DNA from: Methylobacterium sp. J-026
Lineage (GTDB): Bacteria > Pseudomonadota > Alphaproteobacteria > Rhizobiales > Beijerinckiaceae
Assembly (NCBI RefSeq): GCF_022829585.1
Contig: NZ_JAKSYC010000033.1
Coordinates: 1-64,000 of the forward strand
DNA length: 64,000 nucleotides
Direction: 5' to 3'
Shown here in pieces: positions 16,333-25,126 of this stretch. The translations under genes and the position numbers were made by a program. Below the pieces are notes generated by a model. That model was not told where the DNA came from. It worked only from the letters and a program-made list of their open reading frames with translations, and did not search any database. Position 1 is the first letter of the stretch. The number at the start of each line of letters is the position of its first letter.

Positions 16333-17325
16333 TCAGTGGTAGTCCGCTTCGCCAACGACCTTGCCGCGGAAGATGAAATAGACCGCGGCGGTGTAGGCGA
16401 GCGTGAGCGGGAAAACGAACAGCCCGGCGCCCCAGAACAGGAAGCGCAGCGAACTCTCCGGGGCCGCCGCCTCGTCGATCGTGATCGAGAACGGCACCAT
16501 GTAGGGCAGGAAGGAGGCCGCGAGCGTCCCGTAGGCCGCCAGGAAGATGAGCGCGGCCATCGGGAACGACAGGCGGTCGTTCCGGGTGCGGAGGCCCAGG
16601 ATCAGACCGCCGACGGCGATGATCCCGAGCAGCGGGAAGACGAGGAGGTAGGGCCGCTCGATCCATCGCCCGAGCAGCGGCAGGTCGATCGCCGCCGCGT
16701 ACACGAAGGCGGCGAGCAGGAAGATGAGCAGCGCGCCGAGCAGGCCGGGCAGGACTCCGTACCCGAACGCCCGCGCGTCATTGTCGGTCTTGCCGATCAG
16801 CCAGCAGGCCCCGATCAGCGCGTAGCCGATGCAGAGCCCGGCACCGCAGAGCAGCGCGAACGGGCTGAGCCACGCGAACGCCCCGCCGACATAGCGTCCG
16901 TTCTCGACCGCCAAGCCCTGCACGAGCGCGCCGACGGCCGCGCCCTGCACGAGGGTGGCGGCGTAGGAACCCACCACGAAGCCGCCGTCCCATAGCCAGC
17001 GGAATTGAACGGTCTTGTAGCGGAACTCGAAGGCCACCCCGCGCAGGATCAATCCGGCGAGGAGGACGATGACCGGCAGGTACAGCGCCGACAGGAGCGT
17101 CGCGTAGACGAGCGGGAAGGCGCCGAAGAGCGTCGCGCCGGCGACCACCAGCCAGGTCTCGTTGCCGTCCCAGACGGGCGAGATGGCGCTGAGCATGTGC
17201 CGCCGCGCGCGCTCGCCTGGCGCGAACGGGAACAGGATACCGACGCCCAGATCGAACCCGTCGAGCAGGACGTAGAGGAGGAGGGCGAGCGCGAGGGCAC
17301 CGGCCCAGAGATTCACGAGGGTCAT
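16333..17325 (-). CDS. cioB: cytochrome bd-type quinol oxidase subunit II
   Basis: Membrane subunit of a bd-type terminal oxidase reducing O2 to water with quinol. The 330 residues and about nine helices fit CydB/CioB. Conserved segments are LDGFDLGVG, ISPVWDGNETWLV and, further on, GRTRNDR-type loop (GLRTRNDRLSFP). The ATG at 17325 overlaps the cioA stop as ATGA. It forms one operon with cioA; a much longer open frame upstream in this frame is antisense-like noise over cioA. Confidence 0.93.
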   Translation of the reverse strand: MTLVNLWAGALALALLLYVLLDGFDLGVGILFPFAPGERARRHMLSAISPVWDGNETWLVVAGATLFGAFPLVYATLLSALYLPVIVLLAGLILRGVAFEFRYKTVQFRWLWDGGFVVGSYAATLVQGAAVGALVQGLAVENGRYVGGAFAWLSPFALLCGAGLCIGYALIGACWLIGKTDNDARAFGYGVLPGLLGALLIFLLAAFVYAAAIDLPLLGRWIERPYLLVFPLLGIIAVGGLILGLRTRNDRLSFPMAALIFLAAYGTLAASFLPYMVPFSITIDEAAAPESSLRFLFWGAGLFVFPLTLAYTAAVYFIFRGKVVGEADYH

Positions 17326-18734
17326 CGGCCGAACTCCGCCGCGGCGTCCACGCCGGGGCTGCCGCCCGGCACCGAGAGGGGACGTTTCGGATTGGTGGTC
17401 TGCCGGCCGTGGTCGCGCGCCGGGATCGGTCCGGCCCGGAGCATGCGGTAGATGTAGAGGACGCCGAAGGAGAAGATCAGCGCGTAGACGCTCGCGAAGA
17501 TCGCGAGGCTCGTCGCCACCTGCGGGGTGGTGAGGAACGGCGTCACGGCGTCGGCGGTCCGGATCTGCCCGTAGACCGTCCAGGGCTGCCGGCCGACCTC
17601 GGCGGCGAACCAGCCGGTGATCGTCGCCACGAACCCGAGGGGGAACGACAGGAAGGTCGACCACAGGAAAAGCCGCGCGCCGTAGAGGCGCTCGCTCAGG
17701 CTGAGCCAGGAGCCCACCCAGGCAAGGCCGAGCATCACGAGCCCGCACCCGACCATTACCCGGAAGGCGAGAAACGGGATCAGCACGGGCGGCCGGTCGT
17801 TCGGCGGAAAGCTCTTGAGGCCGACCTCCTTGGCAGTGAGGCTCATCGAGCCGATCACGCTGCCGAGATAGGGGATCGCCACGGCGAAGCGGTTCGCCTG
17901 GGCCGCCTCGTCGGGCCACGCGATCAGCACCTCGGAGGCGGGCTGCTCATCCTCCCAGCGCCCCTCGATCGCGGCGAACTTCGCCGGCTGGAGGTCGTGC
18001 ACGTAGTCGCCGACCAGATGGCCGAAGCCGATCTGGATCGGCACGAGGATCGCAGCGAGCCGGAGGGCCATGGTGAGCATGGCCCGGCCTTCCTGGACGG
18101 CGTGGCCGCGCAGCATGTACCAGGCGCCGGTCGCCGCGATGCAGAAGGCTGAGGTCACGAAGGCCGCCAGCACCATGTGGGGAAAGCGGACCAGCACGAC
18201 CCGGCTGAGGGTGATGGCCGACCAGTCGGTCGGGACGATGATTCCGTCCGGCGTCTGCGCGAAGCCGGTCGGAACCTGCATCCAGCTGTTGTTGACCATA
18301 ATCCAGAAGGCCGACAGGCAGGTCCCGACCGCCACCATCAGGCAGGCTAGGAAGTAGACGACCGGCGGCACCCGGTTACGGCCGAACATCAGGACGCCGA
18401 AGAACGCCGCCTCGAGGGCGAAGGCCGTGAAGCTTTCGTAGCCCAGGAGCGGACCCTGGATGGGGCCGGTCCGGCGGGACAGCTCGCTCCAGTTCGTGCC
18501 GAACTGGAAGGCCATCACGATCCCCGACACGACCCCGAGCCCGAAGGCGACGGCGAAGATCTTCAGCCAGAAATCCGACAGGCGCCGGTAGATCGAGCGC
18601 CCCGTGACCAGGGAACAGCCTTCGAGAAAGCACAGCCATGCCGCCAGCCCGATCGTAAAGGCCGGGAAGATGATATGGAAGGTAATCGTGAAGGCGAACT
18701 GGATCCGCGACAGGTTTAGAGGCGTCATATCCAT
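17322..18734 (-). CDS. cioA: cytochrome bd-type quinol oxidase subunit I, CioA class
   Basis: Haem-carrying subunit of the quinol oxidase, 470 residues. The first helix carries the haem-ligand histidine in FHIIFPAFTIG; GFGHLVGDYVHDLQPAKFAA and GWFAAEVGRQPW are family signatures. The loop between helices 6 and 7 is short, marking the cyanide-insensitive CIO group that often lacks typical haem d. It lies 81 bases downstream of poxB, separated by a strong hairpin. Pairing a quinone-reducing PoxB with a quinol oxidase makes a short respiratory chain. Confidence 0.93.
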   Translation of the reverse strand: MDMTPLNLSRIQFAFTITFHIIFPAFTIGLAAWLCFLEGCSLVTGRSIYRRLSDFWLKIFAVAFGLGVVSGIVMAFQFGTNWSELSRRTGPIQGPLLGYESFTAFALEAAFFGVLMFGRNRVPPVVYFLACLMVAVGTCLSAFWIMVNNSWMQVPTGFAQTPDGIIVPTDWSAITLSRVVLVRFPHMVLAAFVTSAFCIAATGAWYMLRGHAVQEGRAMLTMALRLAAILVPIQIGFGHLVGDYVHDLQPAKFAAIEGRWEDEQPASEVLIAWPDEAAQANRFAVAIPYLGSVIGSMSLTAKEVGLKSFPPNDRPPVLIPFLAFRVMVGCGLVMLGLAWVGSWLSLSERLYGARLFLWSTFLSFPLGFVATITGWFAAEVGRQPWTVYGQIRTADAVTPFLTTPQVATSLAIFASVYALIFSFGVLYIYRMLRAGPIPARDHGRQTTNPKRPLSVPGGSPGVDAAAEFGR

Positions 18735-18770
18735 GGCGGGATCCGGAGCATCGAGGCACAGAGCGGGGAT

Positions 18771-18794
18771 CCTGCCGCCCGAAGGGGCGGCAGG
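18771..18794 (-). terminator. perfect 10-bp hairpin between poxB and cioA
   Basis: CCTGCCGCCC-GAAG-GGGCGGCAGG is a perfect 10-bp GC stem with a 4-base loop, 22 bases after the poxB stop. No T-run follows on the minus strand, so it may be a partial terminator or an mRNA-stabilising stem that lowers cioAB expression relative to poxB. Confidence 0.55.
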
Positions 18795-18815
18795 AGGCTC
18801 GTCGAAGGTGCGCGG

Positions 18816-20552
18816 TCAGCGGGGCAAGAGGTTCGTCCGCGCCAGGTCGATGACCTCGTCGCCGCGACCGTTGAGCACCGCGCGCAGGACCCAGAGGCTG
18901 AACCCCTTGACCTCCTTCAGGTCGATGGTCGGCGGCATCGACAGCTCGTGCTTGGCGGTCACGACGTCGAGGACGACCGGGCCGTCATGGGCGAGCATCT
19001 CCTCCACCGCGCCCGGCAGGTCGCCCGGATCCTCCACCCGGATGCCGTGGATCCCCATCGCCCGTGCCATGGCGGCGAAATCCGGGTTCACCAGGTCGGT
19101 CCCAGTTTCGAGGAAGCCCTGCGCCTTCATCTCGAGCACGACGAAGCCGAGCGAGCCGTTGTTGTAGACGACGATCTTCACCGGCAGCTTCTGCTGTGTC
19201 AGCGTAACGAGGTCGCCCATCAGCATCGTGAAACCGCCGTCGCCCGAGAGCGAGATGACCTGCCGGTCCGGGTAGGCGGCCTGGACGCCGATGGCGTGCG
19301 GCATGGCGTTGGCCATCGAGCCGTGATTGAGCGACCCCACGAGCCGGCGTCGGCCGTTCACCGTGATGTAGCGAGCCGCCCAGATGGTCGGCGTACCGAC
19401 GTCGAAGGTGAAGACCGCATCGTCGCTGGCAGCCTCACTCAGGACTCGGGTGAGGTATTGCGGATGGATCGGCTTGCGTCCGGGTGTGCCCTTGGCCAAG
19501 TCGTCGAGGCCCTGACGGGCCTTGCGATAGCGGACGAGCGCGTCGTCGAGATGCACCTGGTCGGTCTTGGTCTGGAGCTTCGGGAGGAGCGCCGTGATCG
19601 TGGCGCCGACGTCGCCGACGAGGCCGAGATCCAACTTGACCCGACGCCCGACATGCTCGGGGCGAAGATCCACCTGGGCGATCCGGCAATGGGTTGGCAG
19701 GAACGGCTTGTAGGGGAAGTCCGTCCCGAGCATCAGCAGGACGTCGCAGGTGTGCATGGCCTCGTAGCCGGACGCGAAGCCGATGAAGCCTGTCATGCCG
19801 ACATCGTAGGGATTGTCGTACTCGACGAACTCCTTCCCCCCGTAGGCGTGGACGATGGGGCTCTTCAGCATCTCGGCAAGCTGCATGAGCGGGCCATGCG
19901 CTCCGGCGCAGCCGCGGCCGCAGAAGAGCGTGACCCGCTCGACATCGTTCAGCAGATCCGCCAGAGCCGCCAGGTCCTGATCCTGGGGGACCACTACGGG
20001 CGTCGGCGGCAGGAGGCCGGCTTTCGGTGAGGCGCCACGGGCCGGCGCGGGCTCCAGCGCGATGTTGCCCGGGATCACGATGACGGCGACGCCGCGCTCG
20101 CCGATCGCGGCACGGATCGCGCTCTCCATGACGTAGGGCAGTTGCGCGGGATCGGACACGAGTTCGCAGTAGACGCTGCATTCCTTGAACAGCATTTGCG
20201 GATGCGTTTCCTGGAAGTAGCTGCTGCCGATCTCCGAGGTCGGGATGTGGGCGGCGATCGCGAGGACCGGTGTGCGCGTACGCTGGGCGTCGTACAGGCC
20301 GTTGATGAGATGAAGGTTGCCCGGACCACATGAGCCGGCGCAGGCCGCCAGACGTCCGGTGACCTGGGACTCGCCAGCGGCGGCGAAGGCCCCGACCTCT
20401 TCGTTACGGACGTGCACCCAGTCGATGGTGTCGCGCCGACGGATGGAGTCCGTCAAGCCGTTGAGGCTATCGCCGACCACCCCGTAGACGCGCTCGACGC
20501 CGGCCTCTTCAAGTATATCGATCATCAGGTCGGCGACGTTGTGCTTCGACAT
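18816..20552 (-). CDS. poxB: pyruvate:quinone oxidoreductase (pyruvate oxidase)
   Basis: Thiamine-diphosphate and FAD flavoenzyme converting pyruvate to acetate and CO2 with electrons to ubiquinone, on the inner face of the membrane. The 578 residues match E. coli PoxB (572). Catalytic Glu lies in HVRNEEVGAFAAAGE; the pyrophosphate motif is GDGGFTMLMGDLVTL ending in NN (VVYNNGSLG). The C-terminal 25 residues may form the lipid-binding tail. I chose ATG at 20552 (MSKHNVADLMIDILE); the longer frame is not conserved in type. Upstream of cioAB on the same strand. Confidence 0.9.
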   Translation of the reverse strand: MSKHNVADLMIDILEEAGVERVYGVVGDSLNGLTDSIRRRDTIDWVHVRNEEVGAFAAAGESQVTGRLAACAGSCGPGNLHLINGLYDAQRTRTPVLAIAAHIPTSEIGSSYFQETHPQMLFKECSVYCELVSDPAQLPYVMESAIRAAIGERGVAVIVIPGNIALEPAPARGASPKAGLLPPTPVVVPQDQDLAALADLLNDVERVTLFCGRGCAGAHGPLMQLAEMLKSPIVHAYGGKEFVEYDNPYDVGMTGFIGFASGYEAMHTCDVLLMLGTDFPYKPFLPTHCRIAQVDLRPEHVGRRVKLDLGLVGDVGATITALLPKLQTKTDQVHLDDALVRYRKARQGLDDLAKGTPGRKPIHPQYLTRVLSEAASDDAVFTFDVGTPTIWAARYITVNGRRRLVGSLNHGSMANAMPHAIGVQAAYPDRQVISLSGDGGFTMLMGDLVTLTQQKLPVKIVVYNNGSLGFVVLEMKAQGFLETGTDLVNPDFAAMARAMGIHGIRVEDPGDLPGAVEEMLAHDGPVVLDVVTAKHELSMPPTIDLKEVKGFSLWVLRAVLNGRGDEVIDLARTNLLPR

Positions 20553-21132
20553 CGAGATCGTCCTCGCGAATGCGCTGCCAGGGCCAGAACGTCGAGTTTT
20601 GCACTCGAATGTGGCCCGCAATCAGGATCGATGAGCGCTGGAATACGGTACCAATCAATATCCGCTAGAGCGAGTGTTCTTGAAATACAATACTTGTAGC
20701 TTGAAGTAAGGAAGCGTTCGACCATGGTCCAGTGGGGATCGCTTCAGCCGCGGAATCGCTCGCACGTGCGCCCGCCTGGCCAGGGATGCCGCGATGCAGA
20801 AGCCGACGATCGCGGCCGGAATTGCGGCGCAGACTTCATCCGGCATCTTGTTGGGCGATTCGGAGGACCCCGCACGGCTCCGCTTATCGATGGCGCACGT
20901 CGAAACGGGACCAGACAGCGTCAGGATTTGCCGGCCGGGACGCGACAGCCCACAGACCACGCATGCCGGCCGTACGCCGCGACGAGAAAGCTTGATCAAG
21001 GTCGTAATTGACTCGACTGAGGTCGAGTGGATGCCTCAACCGGTCTGTATTAATCGAAAGCAGGCCACGGCCATCGGCGGCGGGCAGCGGCCGAGGCAGG
21101 TGAGAGCGCCCGTGAGCGGAGAGGGGCCGATC
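20553..21132. other. divergent intergenic region between poxB and sensor kinase
   Basis: About 580 bases that should hold the poxB promoter (leftward) and the kinase promoter (rightward). An AT-richer patch at 20650-20710 (ATCAATATCCGC, GAAATACAATACTTG) is the best place for promoters. Frames open across 20794-21132 in phase with the kinase but the encoded residues are not protein-like, so I treat it as leader. Confidence 0.5.
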
Positions 21133-23529
21133 GTGGCGGAAGACGTCGACCAGCTTCGTCGCTGCGTCGAGGATGTCGAGCGTCTCACCTCGGTCTGTAT
21201 CGGTCGGGACGCAAGAGATCCGACATACATCGCGGAGGCATTCCTCGAAATCCTCGTTGAGATGCTGGATCTGGACTTCGTCGGAATCCGCTTCAACGAT
21301 ACCCCGCACGTTTTCCGCCGTGTCGGGAGCGCTCTCGCGCCTGCGGACGCGCTGCAGACCGTCCTAGCCAGCATCGATCCCTGGCTTCAGTCAGAACACC
21401 CGCAGCCAACCCGGCTCGTGGTCGCTGGCGTGCCGTTCGCAGCAATGGCTCTCCCGCTCGGCGGTCTGGCGAGCTTGGGCCTTCTCATCGCCATCTCGGG
21501 ACGCCCGACATTTCCAGAGGCCGCGGAGCTGCTGAAACTCCGCACTGCAGCCGCCCAGGCGAGTCTGGCCATGCGCGAGGTGCGCGAGATCAGCAACCGC
21601 CGCCCGCCTGCCGATATGCGCATCGAGAAGCCGGTCGGCCAGGCACTCGCCAAGAGCGAGTGGAATCTCAATCTCATCATCAACACGATCCCCGCGATGG
21701 CGTGGTCGGCCACAGCGGATGGCATCCTGGATTTCTGCAATCAGCACTTTCTCGACTTCGTCGGCCTCTCCGCGCAGGAGTTGATGGGGCTGGGTTTCCA
21801 CCGGATCTTCCATCCGGATGACACGGAGCACCTCCTGTCCGAATGGCAGGACATCATGGGCTCCAAGCGCCCTCGCGAAGTCGAGGGCCGAATCAGGAGC
21901 GCGTCCGGGACGTATCGCTGGTTCACCTTGCGGCAAAACCCTCTGCTGGATCCGGAGGGCAACGTCTTGAAGTGGTACGGCGTCGTTTTGGATATCGAAG
22001 ATCGGAAGAGCGCCGAGGATGCTCTCAAGGCGGCGCGAGCGGCGCTTCTTGCCGGCGAGCAGAACCTCCGCCTCATCGTCGATTCCCTGCCGGTGCTGGC
22101 CTGGGTGTCGCGGGAGGACGGAAGCGCGGAGTTCGTCAATCAGCGCTGGGCCGAATACGCGGGCGTCGAAGCCGAGGCCCTGCTCAACTGGGGCGACTTC
22201 AATTTCTACCATCCCGATGACGTCGAGCGCATGCAGCGAGTATGGGGAGAGGCGACCCGTTCTCGAGACAGGGCCAGCCTGAAGGGACGGATCCGACGAT
22301 ATGACGGGCAGTACCGCTGGTTCTTCTTCTCATGCCAGAAAATCACCGACGCTCATGGCAAAGTGCGATGGGTGGGCGCCAACGTGGACATCGAGGATCT
22401 CCAGCGCGCCGAAGATGCGCTCAGAGCCAGCGAGCAGCGGCTCAAGCTGATCATCGATACGATCCCCGCGATGGCATGGTCCGCGACGCCTGACGGTGAG
22501 GTCGATTTCTGGAACAGGAACCTGCTCGATTACTGCGGGCTCTCGTTCGACGACATCGCCGGCGAAGGTTTCTACCGCATCTTCCATCCTGACGACCTGG
22601 AATTGATGCGCGAGTCCTGGGAGCGTGTCCGTATCACGCGGAGAGGCGAGGAGATCGACGGACGCATCCTGCGGGCCGATGGCCAGTATCGCTGGTTCAA
22701 TCTCCGCCAGAACCCCCTCTTGGACGCTCATGGGGAGGTGGTGAAATGGTACGGTGCGCTGATCGAGATCGAGGATCGCAAGCGCACGGAAGAGGAACTT
22801 CGGCAAAGTCAGAGCGAACTCGCCCGCGTCGCACGTGTGACGACACTCGGCGAGCTCGCGGTCTCCATCGCACACGAGGTGAACCAGCCGCTGATGGCGA
22901 TCGTCACCAATGCGGGGACCTGCCTGCGCTGGCTCGATGAGGCGCAGTTCGATCTCGCCCAGGCACGCCAGGCAGCGGAACGAGTCATCCGTGACGGTCA
23001 CCGTGCGGGCGACATCATCGCGAGCATACGGGCGCTGGCCTGCAAGGCGCCCACCCGCGCGGAGCCCATGGATGTGCGCAGCGCGATCCGGGACGTGTTG
23101 CTGGTGCTCAACGGTGAATTGCGGCGGCGCGCGGTGGACGCACGGGTCGACGGGGATCAGCGCGAGCCGCTGATCATCCTGGGCGACCGCACCCAGCTTC
23201 AGCAGGTTCTCCTGAACCTGATCATGAACGGCGTCGAGGCGATGAGCGAGAACGGGCCTGTGCCAAAGCGCCTAACCGTGCGCAGCAGCGCGCAGGGCAA
23301 TGGATACGCGCATGTCTGCGTCGAGGATACGGGGTCCGGCCTCGAACCGGAGCAAGCGGATCGCATCTTCGAGGCTTTCTACAGCACGAAGCCAGCCGGG
23401 ATGGGCATGGGCCTGTCGATCTGCCGGTCGATCATTGAGGCGCATGGGGGCACGATCGAAGTTTCCGCGTCGCGCCACGCGCGGGGAAGCGCCTTCAGCT
23501 TCACGGTGCCGATGGACGGGCGGCCCTGA
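21133..23529 (+). CDS. three-PAS sensor histidine kinase (FixL-like)
   Basis: A soluble sensor kinase of 798 residues from GTG at 21133 (site GAGAGGGG upstream). An N-terminal GAF-like region (about 1-165) is followed by three PAS domains near 174-295, 310-430 and 434-555, each ending in a PAC-type EDRK/EDLQ segment. The phosphoacceptor is His581 in SIAHEVNQPL; the ATPase domain has NLIMNGVEAM, DTGSGL and GMGMGLSICRSII. PAS1 and PAS3 are nearly the same in several stretches (TIPAMAWSAT, LRQNPLLD), showing internal duplication. One base separates its stop from the next gene's start, so the pair is a two-component system. No haem-binding residue could be assigned. Confidence 0.88.
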   Translation: MAEDVDQLRRCVEDVERLTSVCIGRDARDPTYIAEAFLEILVEMLDLDFVGIRFNDTPHVFRRVGSALAPADALQTVLASIDPWLQSEHPQPTRLVVAGVPFAAMALPLGGLASLGLLIAISGRPTFPEAAELLKLRTAAAQASLAMREVREISNRRPPADMRIEKPVGQALAKSEWNLNLIINTIPAMAWSATADGILDFCNQHFLDFVGLSAQELMGLGFHRIFHPDDTEHLLSEWQDIMGSKRPREVEGRIRSASGTYRWFTLRQNPLLDPEGNVLKWYGVVLDIEDRKSAEDALKAARAALLAGEQNLRLIVDSLPVLAWVSREDGSAEFVNQRWAEYAGVEAEALLNWGDFNFYHPDDVERMQRVWGEATRSRDRASLKGRIRRYDGQYRWFFFSCQKITDAHGKVRWVGANVDIEDLQRAEDALRASEQRLKLIIDTIPAMAWSATPDGEVDFWNRNLLDYCGLSFDDIAGEGFYRIFHPDDLELMRESWERVRITRRGEEIDGRILRADGQYRWFNLRQNPLLDAHGEVVKWYGALIEIEDRKRTEEELRQSQSELARVARVTTLGELAVSIAHEVNQPLMAIVTNAGTCLRWLDEAQFDLAQARQAAERVIRDGHRAGDIIASIRALACKAPTRAEPMDVRSAIRDVLLVLNGELRRRAVDARVDGDQREPLIILGDRTQLQQVLLNLIMNGVEAMSENGPVPKRLTVRSSAQGNGYAHVCVEDTGSGLEPEQADRIFEAFYSTKPAGMGMGLSICRSIIEAHGGTIEVSASRHARGSAFSFTVPMDGRP

Positions 23530-23530
23530 C

Positions 23531-24175
23531 ATGAGTGCATCGGCCGACAAGGAACTCCCTACCGTCTACGTCATCGACGATGACGCCAGTGTCCGCGAGG
23601 CCTTGCGCGGCCTGTTTGAGTCGGTGAGGCTGCTCACCGAAACCTACGCGTCCGTGCAGGACTTCCTGGCCTCCGCGCCATCCAATCGGCCGTGCTGCAT
23701 CGTCCTCGACATCCGGCTGCCGGGACAGAGCGGGCTGGAGTTCCAAGAGATGTTGGCGAAGCAGAGCGACGCACGTCCGATCGTGCTCATCAGTGGGCAT
23801 GTGGACGTGCAGATGGCGGTGCGGGCAATGAAAGCCGGTGCCGTCGACGTTTTGACCAAGCCGGTGCGCGAGCAGGACCTGCTGGAGGCTGTCAATCGGG
23901 CGATCGCGAATGATCAGCGGCATCGCAGCGAGCGGCGTGCGCGGCAGTCCCTGCTGTCGCGTTATGCCACGCTCTCGGAGCGCGAGAAGCAGGTCATGGC
24001 CCTCGTCGCTGCCGGTAAGCTCAACAAGCAGATTGCCGCCGACGTCGAACTGACGGAGGCGACGGTGAAGCTGCATCGCGGGCAAGTCATGCGCAAGATG
24101 GGGGCGGAATCCGTGGCGCAGCTTGTCCGGTTGGCGGACATGTTGCGGGATGCCGGCGGTGGGGCGTTGCCGTGA
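23531..24175 (+). CDS. FixJ-family response regulator
   Basis: A 214-residue regulator with an N-terminal receiver (Asp60 in VLDIRLPGQSG, acidic pocket IDDDAS, Lys in VLTKPV) and a C-terminal LuxR/FixJ helix-turn-helix (LSEREKQVMALVAAGKLNKQ, ATVKLHRGQVMRKM). Its ATG directly follows the kinase stop. Likely partner of the three-PAS kinase; divergent orientation from poxB-cioAB suggests respiration genes as possible targets, by position only. Confidence 0.92.
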   Translation: MSASADKELPTVYVIDDDASVREALRGLFESVRLLTETYASVQDFLASAPSNRPCCIVLDIRLPGQSGLEFQEMLAKQSDARPIVLISGHVDVQMAVRAMKAGAVDVLTKPVREQDLLEAVNRAIANDQRHRSERRARQSLLSRYATLSEREKQVMALVAAGKLNKQIAADVELTEATVKLHRGQVMRKMGAESVAQLVRLADMLRDAGGGALP

Positions 24176-24299
24176 GAAGCCGCGTCCCACCGCCGCGAGC
24201 AAGGCTTCCAGTCCCGCCGCCGGATAATGGAGGTGCAGCGTGGTTCGGCGATTGCGAAGCGGCCAGACCCGATGAGATGTGCTTGGGCCTGACGTTAAG

Positions 24300-24347
24300 A
24301 TGTCTGGGCCGGACCTCCCCGGAACAGTGTCTGGCACCGACCTCCCC
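24300..24347 (+). repeat. 21-bp imperfect direct repeat pair
   Basis: ATGTCTGGGCCGGACCTCCC(C) at 24300-24320 and GTGTCTGGCACCGACCTCCC(C) at 24327-24347 match at 17 of 21 positions and are spaced 27 bases start to start. Closely spaced repeats of this length occur at the ends of IS21-type elements, but no such transposase is present here, so the link is only suggestive. Confidence 0.45.
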
Positions 24348-24507
24348 CTCCCACTCCGGCGGGACTCCCGAACGATAACAGGCGGACCGGTCTGACGGAC
24401 GCGATGCGCATTTCGCCCGCTCTATCCGGCGGCAAATCGTGTGCGGCGGAGCGAGGCCTGCCTGACAGGTGTCTGCTTCCGGAACCGTCCCGTTTTCAAA
24501 TGAATGG

Positions 24508-24595
24508 CTGAGATGGGCGCAAAGCTGAACGGCCGCTTTCGCGCTGATCGGCAATCCGGCGTGACGTAGTCTGGCCGACAGCGGAACGGCCGCTT
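24508..24595 (+). repeat. two adjacent dispersed-repeat copies
   Basis: The first part (24508-24539, CTGAGATGGGCGCAAAGCTG and onward) matches 49302-49332 at about 26 of 31 positions. The second part (24554-24595, ATCCGGCGTGACGTAGTCTG and onward) matches 2193-2223 and, in its core, 8403-8428. So one gap carries two related repeat types side by side, and both are repeated far away in the window. Confidence 0.5.
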
Positions 24596-24642
24596 GAGAG
24601 TAGGCCCATCGGAAAAGCGGACAGCCTGCTATCGACCCATTT

Positions 24643-24944
24643 CTACTCTATGATCTCGACGACACGGCGCCTGCGCGGGTCAACGAGCACGGGTGGTCGT
24701 TGACGACGGTGCAGCTGTAGTTCGGCAGGGCGAACTCGGTGGGCACTTCGTAGTAGACAACACCGTCCTCAGGCAGAATGGTACCGACCCGCAGGGGACC
24801 GACGTAGGCGAAGGACGGCCGCCGCTCGCCCAGCGCATAGATCAGGAAACGCGCACGCCGGTCGACGCTGAGGCTGCCGTTGGCCATGCTGACCATCGCA
24901 CCGACCGCATCGCCAACGACGGCCCCGAGGGGACCGGCGATCAT
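24643..24944 (-). pseudogene. DUF1236-type protein, frameshifted and N-terminally truncated
   Basis: Minus-strand sequence encodes the C-terminal part of a DUF1236 envelope protein (VGTILPEDGVVYYEVP, NYSCTVVNDHP). After DHP the frame breaks; shifting by one base gives VLVDPRRRRVVEIIE and a stop at 24643, which is the normal family ending. So a single-base deletion near 24690 disrupts it. The start also lacks the signal peptide such proteins carry, because a TAG lies just before the ATG at 24944. The Gly/Ala-rich upstream part (GPLGAVVGDAVGAM) fits the family. Confidence 0.65.
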
Positions 24945-25126
24945 CTAACCCCGGATAGCACACTCTTGAGCCCCATGTTCCAGGCCCTGGGCCTGGGCCT
25001 GGGCCTGGACGAGGCCCATCCACGCCAACGGCTCCGCAGCAACGGTGAGCCCGACATTCCACACCATCATCTCTTCTGCGCAGGGCCGAGGATTCTGCCC
25101 CATCCAGACTTACTTGCTTCGGATGA

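Larger units (their letters stand above)
24176..24642. other. gene-free gap with several repeats
   Basis: Roughly 470 bases without a convincing gene. It holds a pair of direct repeats (24300-24347) and copies of the dispersed repeat family (24508-24539, 24554-24595). The minus-strand frame over 24087-24554 has no start site or protein-like composition. The density of repeat pieces suggests old mobile-element debris. Confidence 0.5.

Noticed and set aside
24087-24554. 155-codon minus-strand frame in the repeat-rich gap
   Set aside because: No ribosome site, no conserved motifs, overlaps the FixJ gene end and dispersed repeats.
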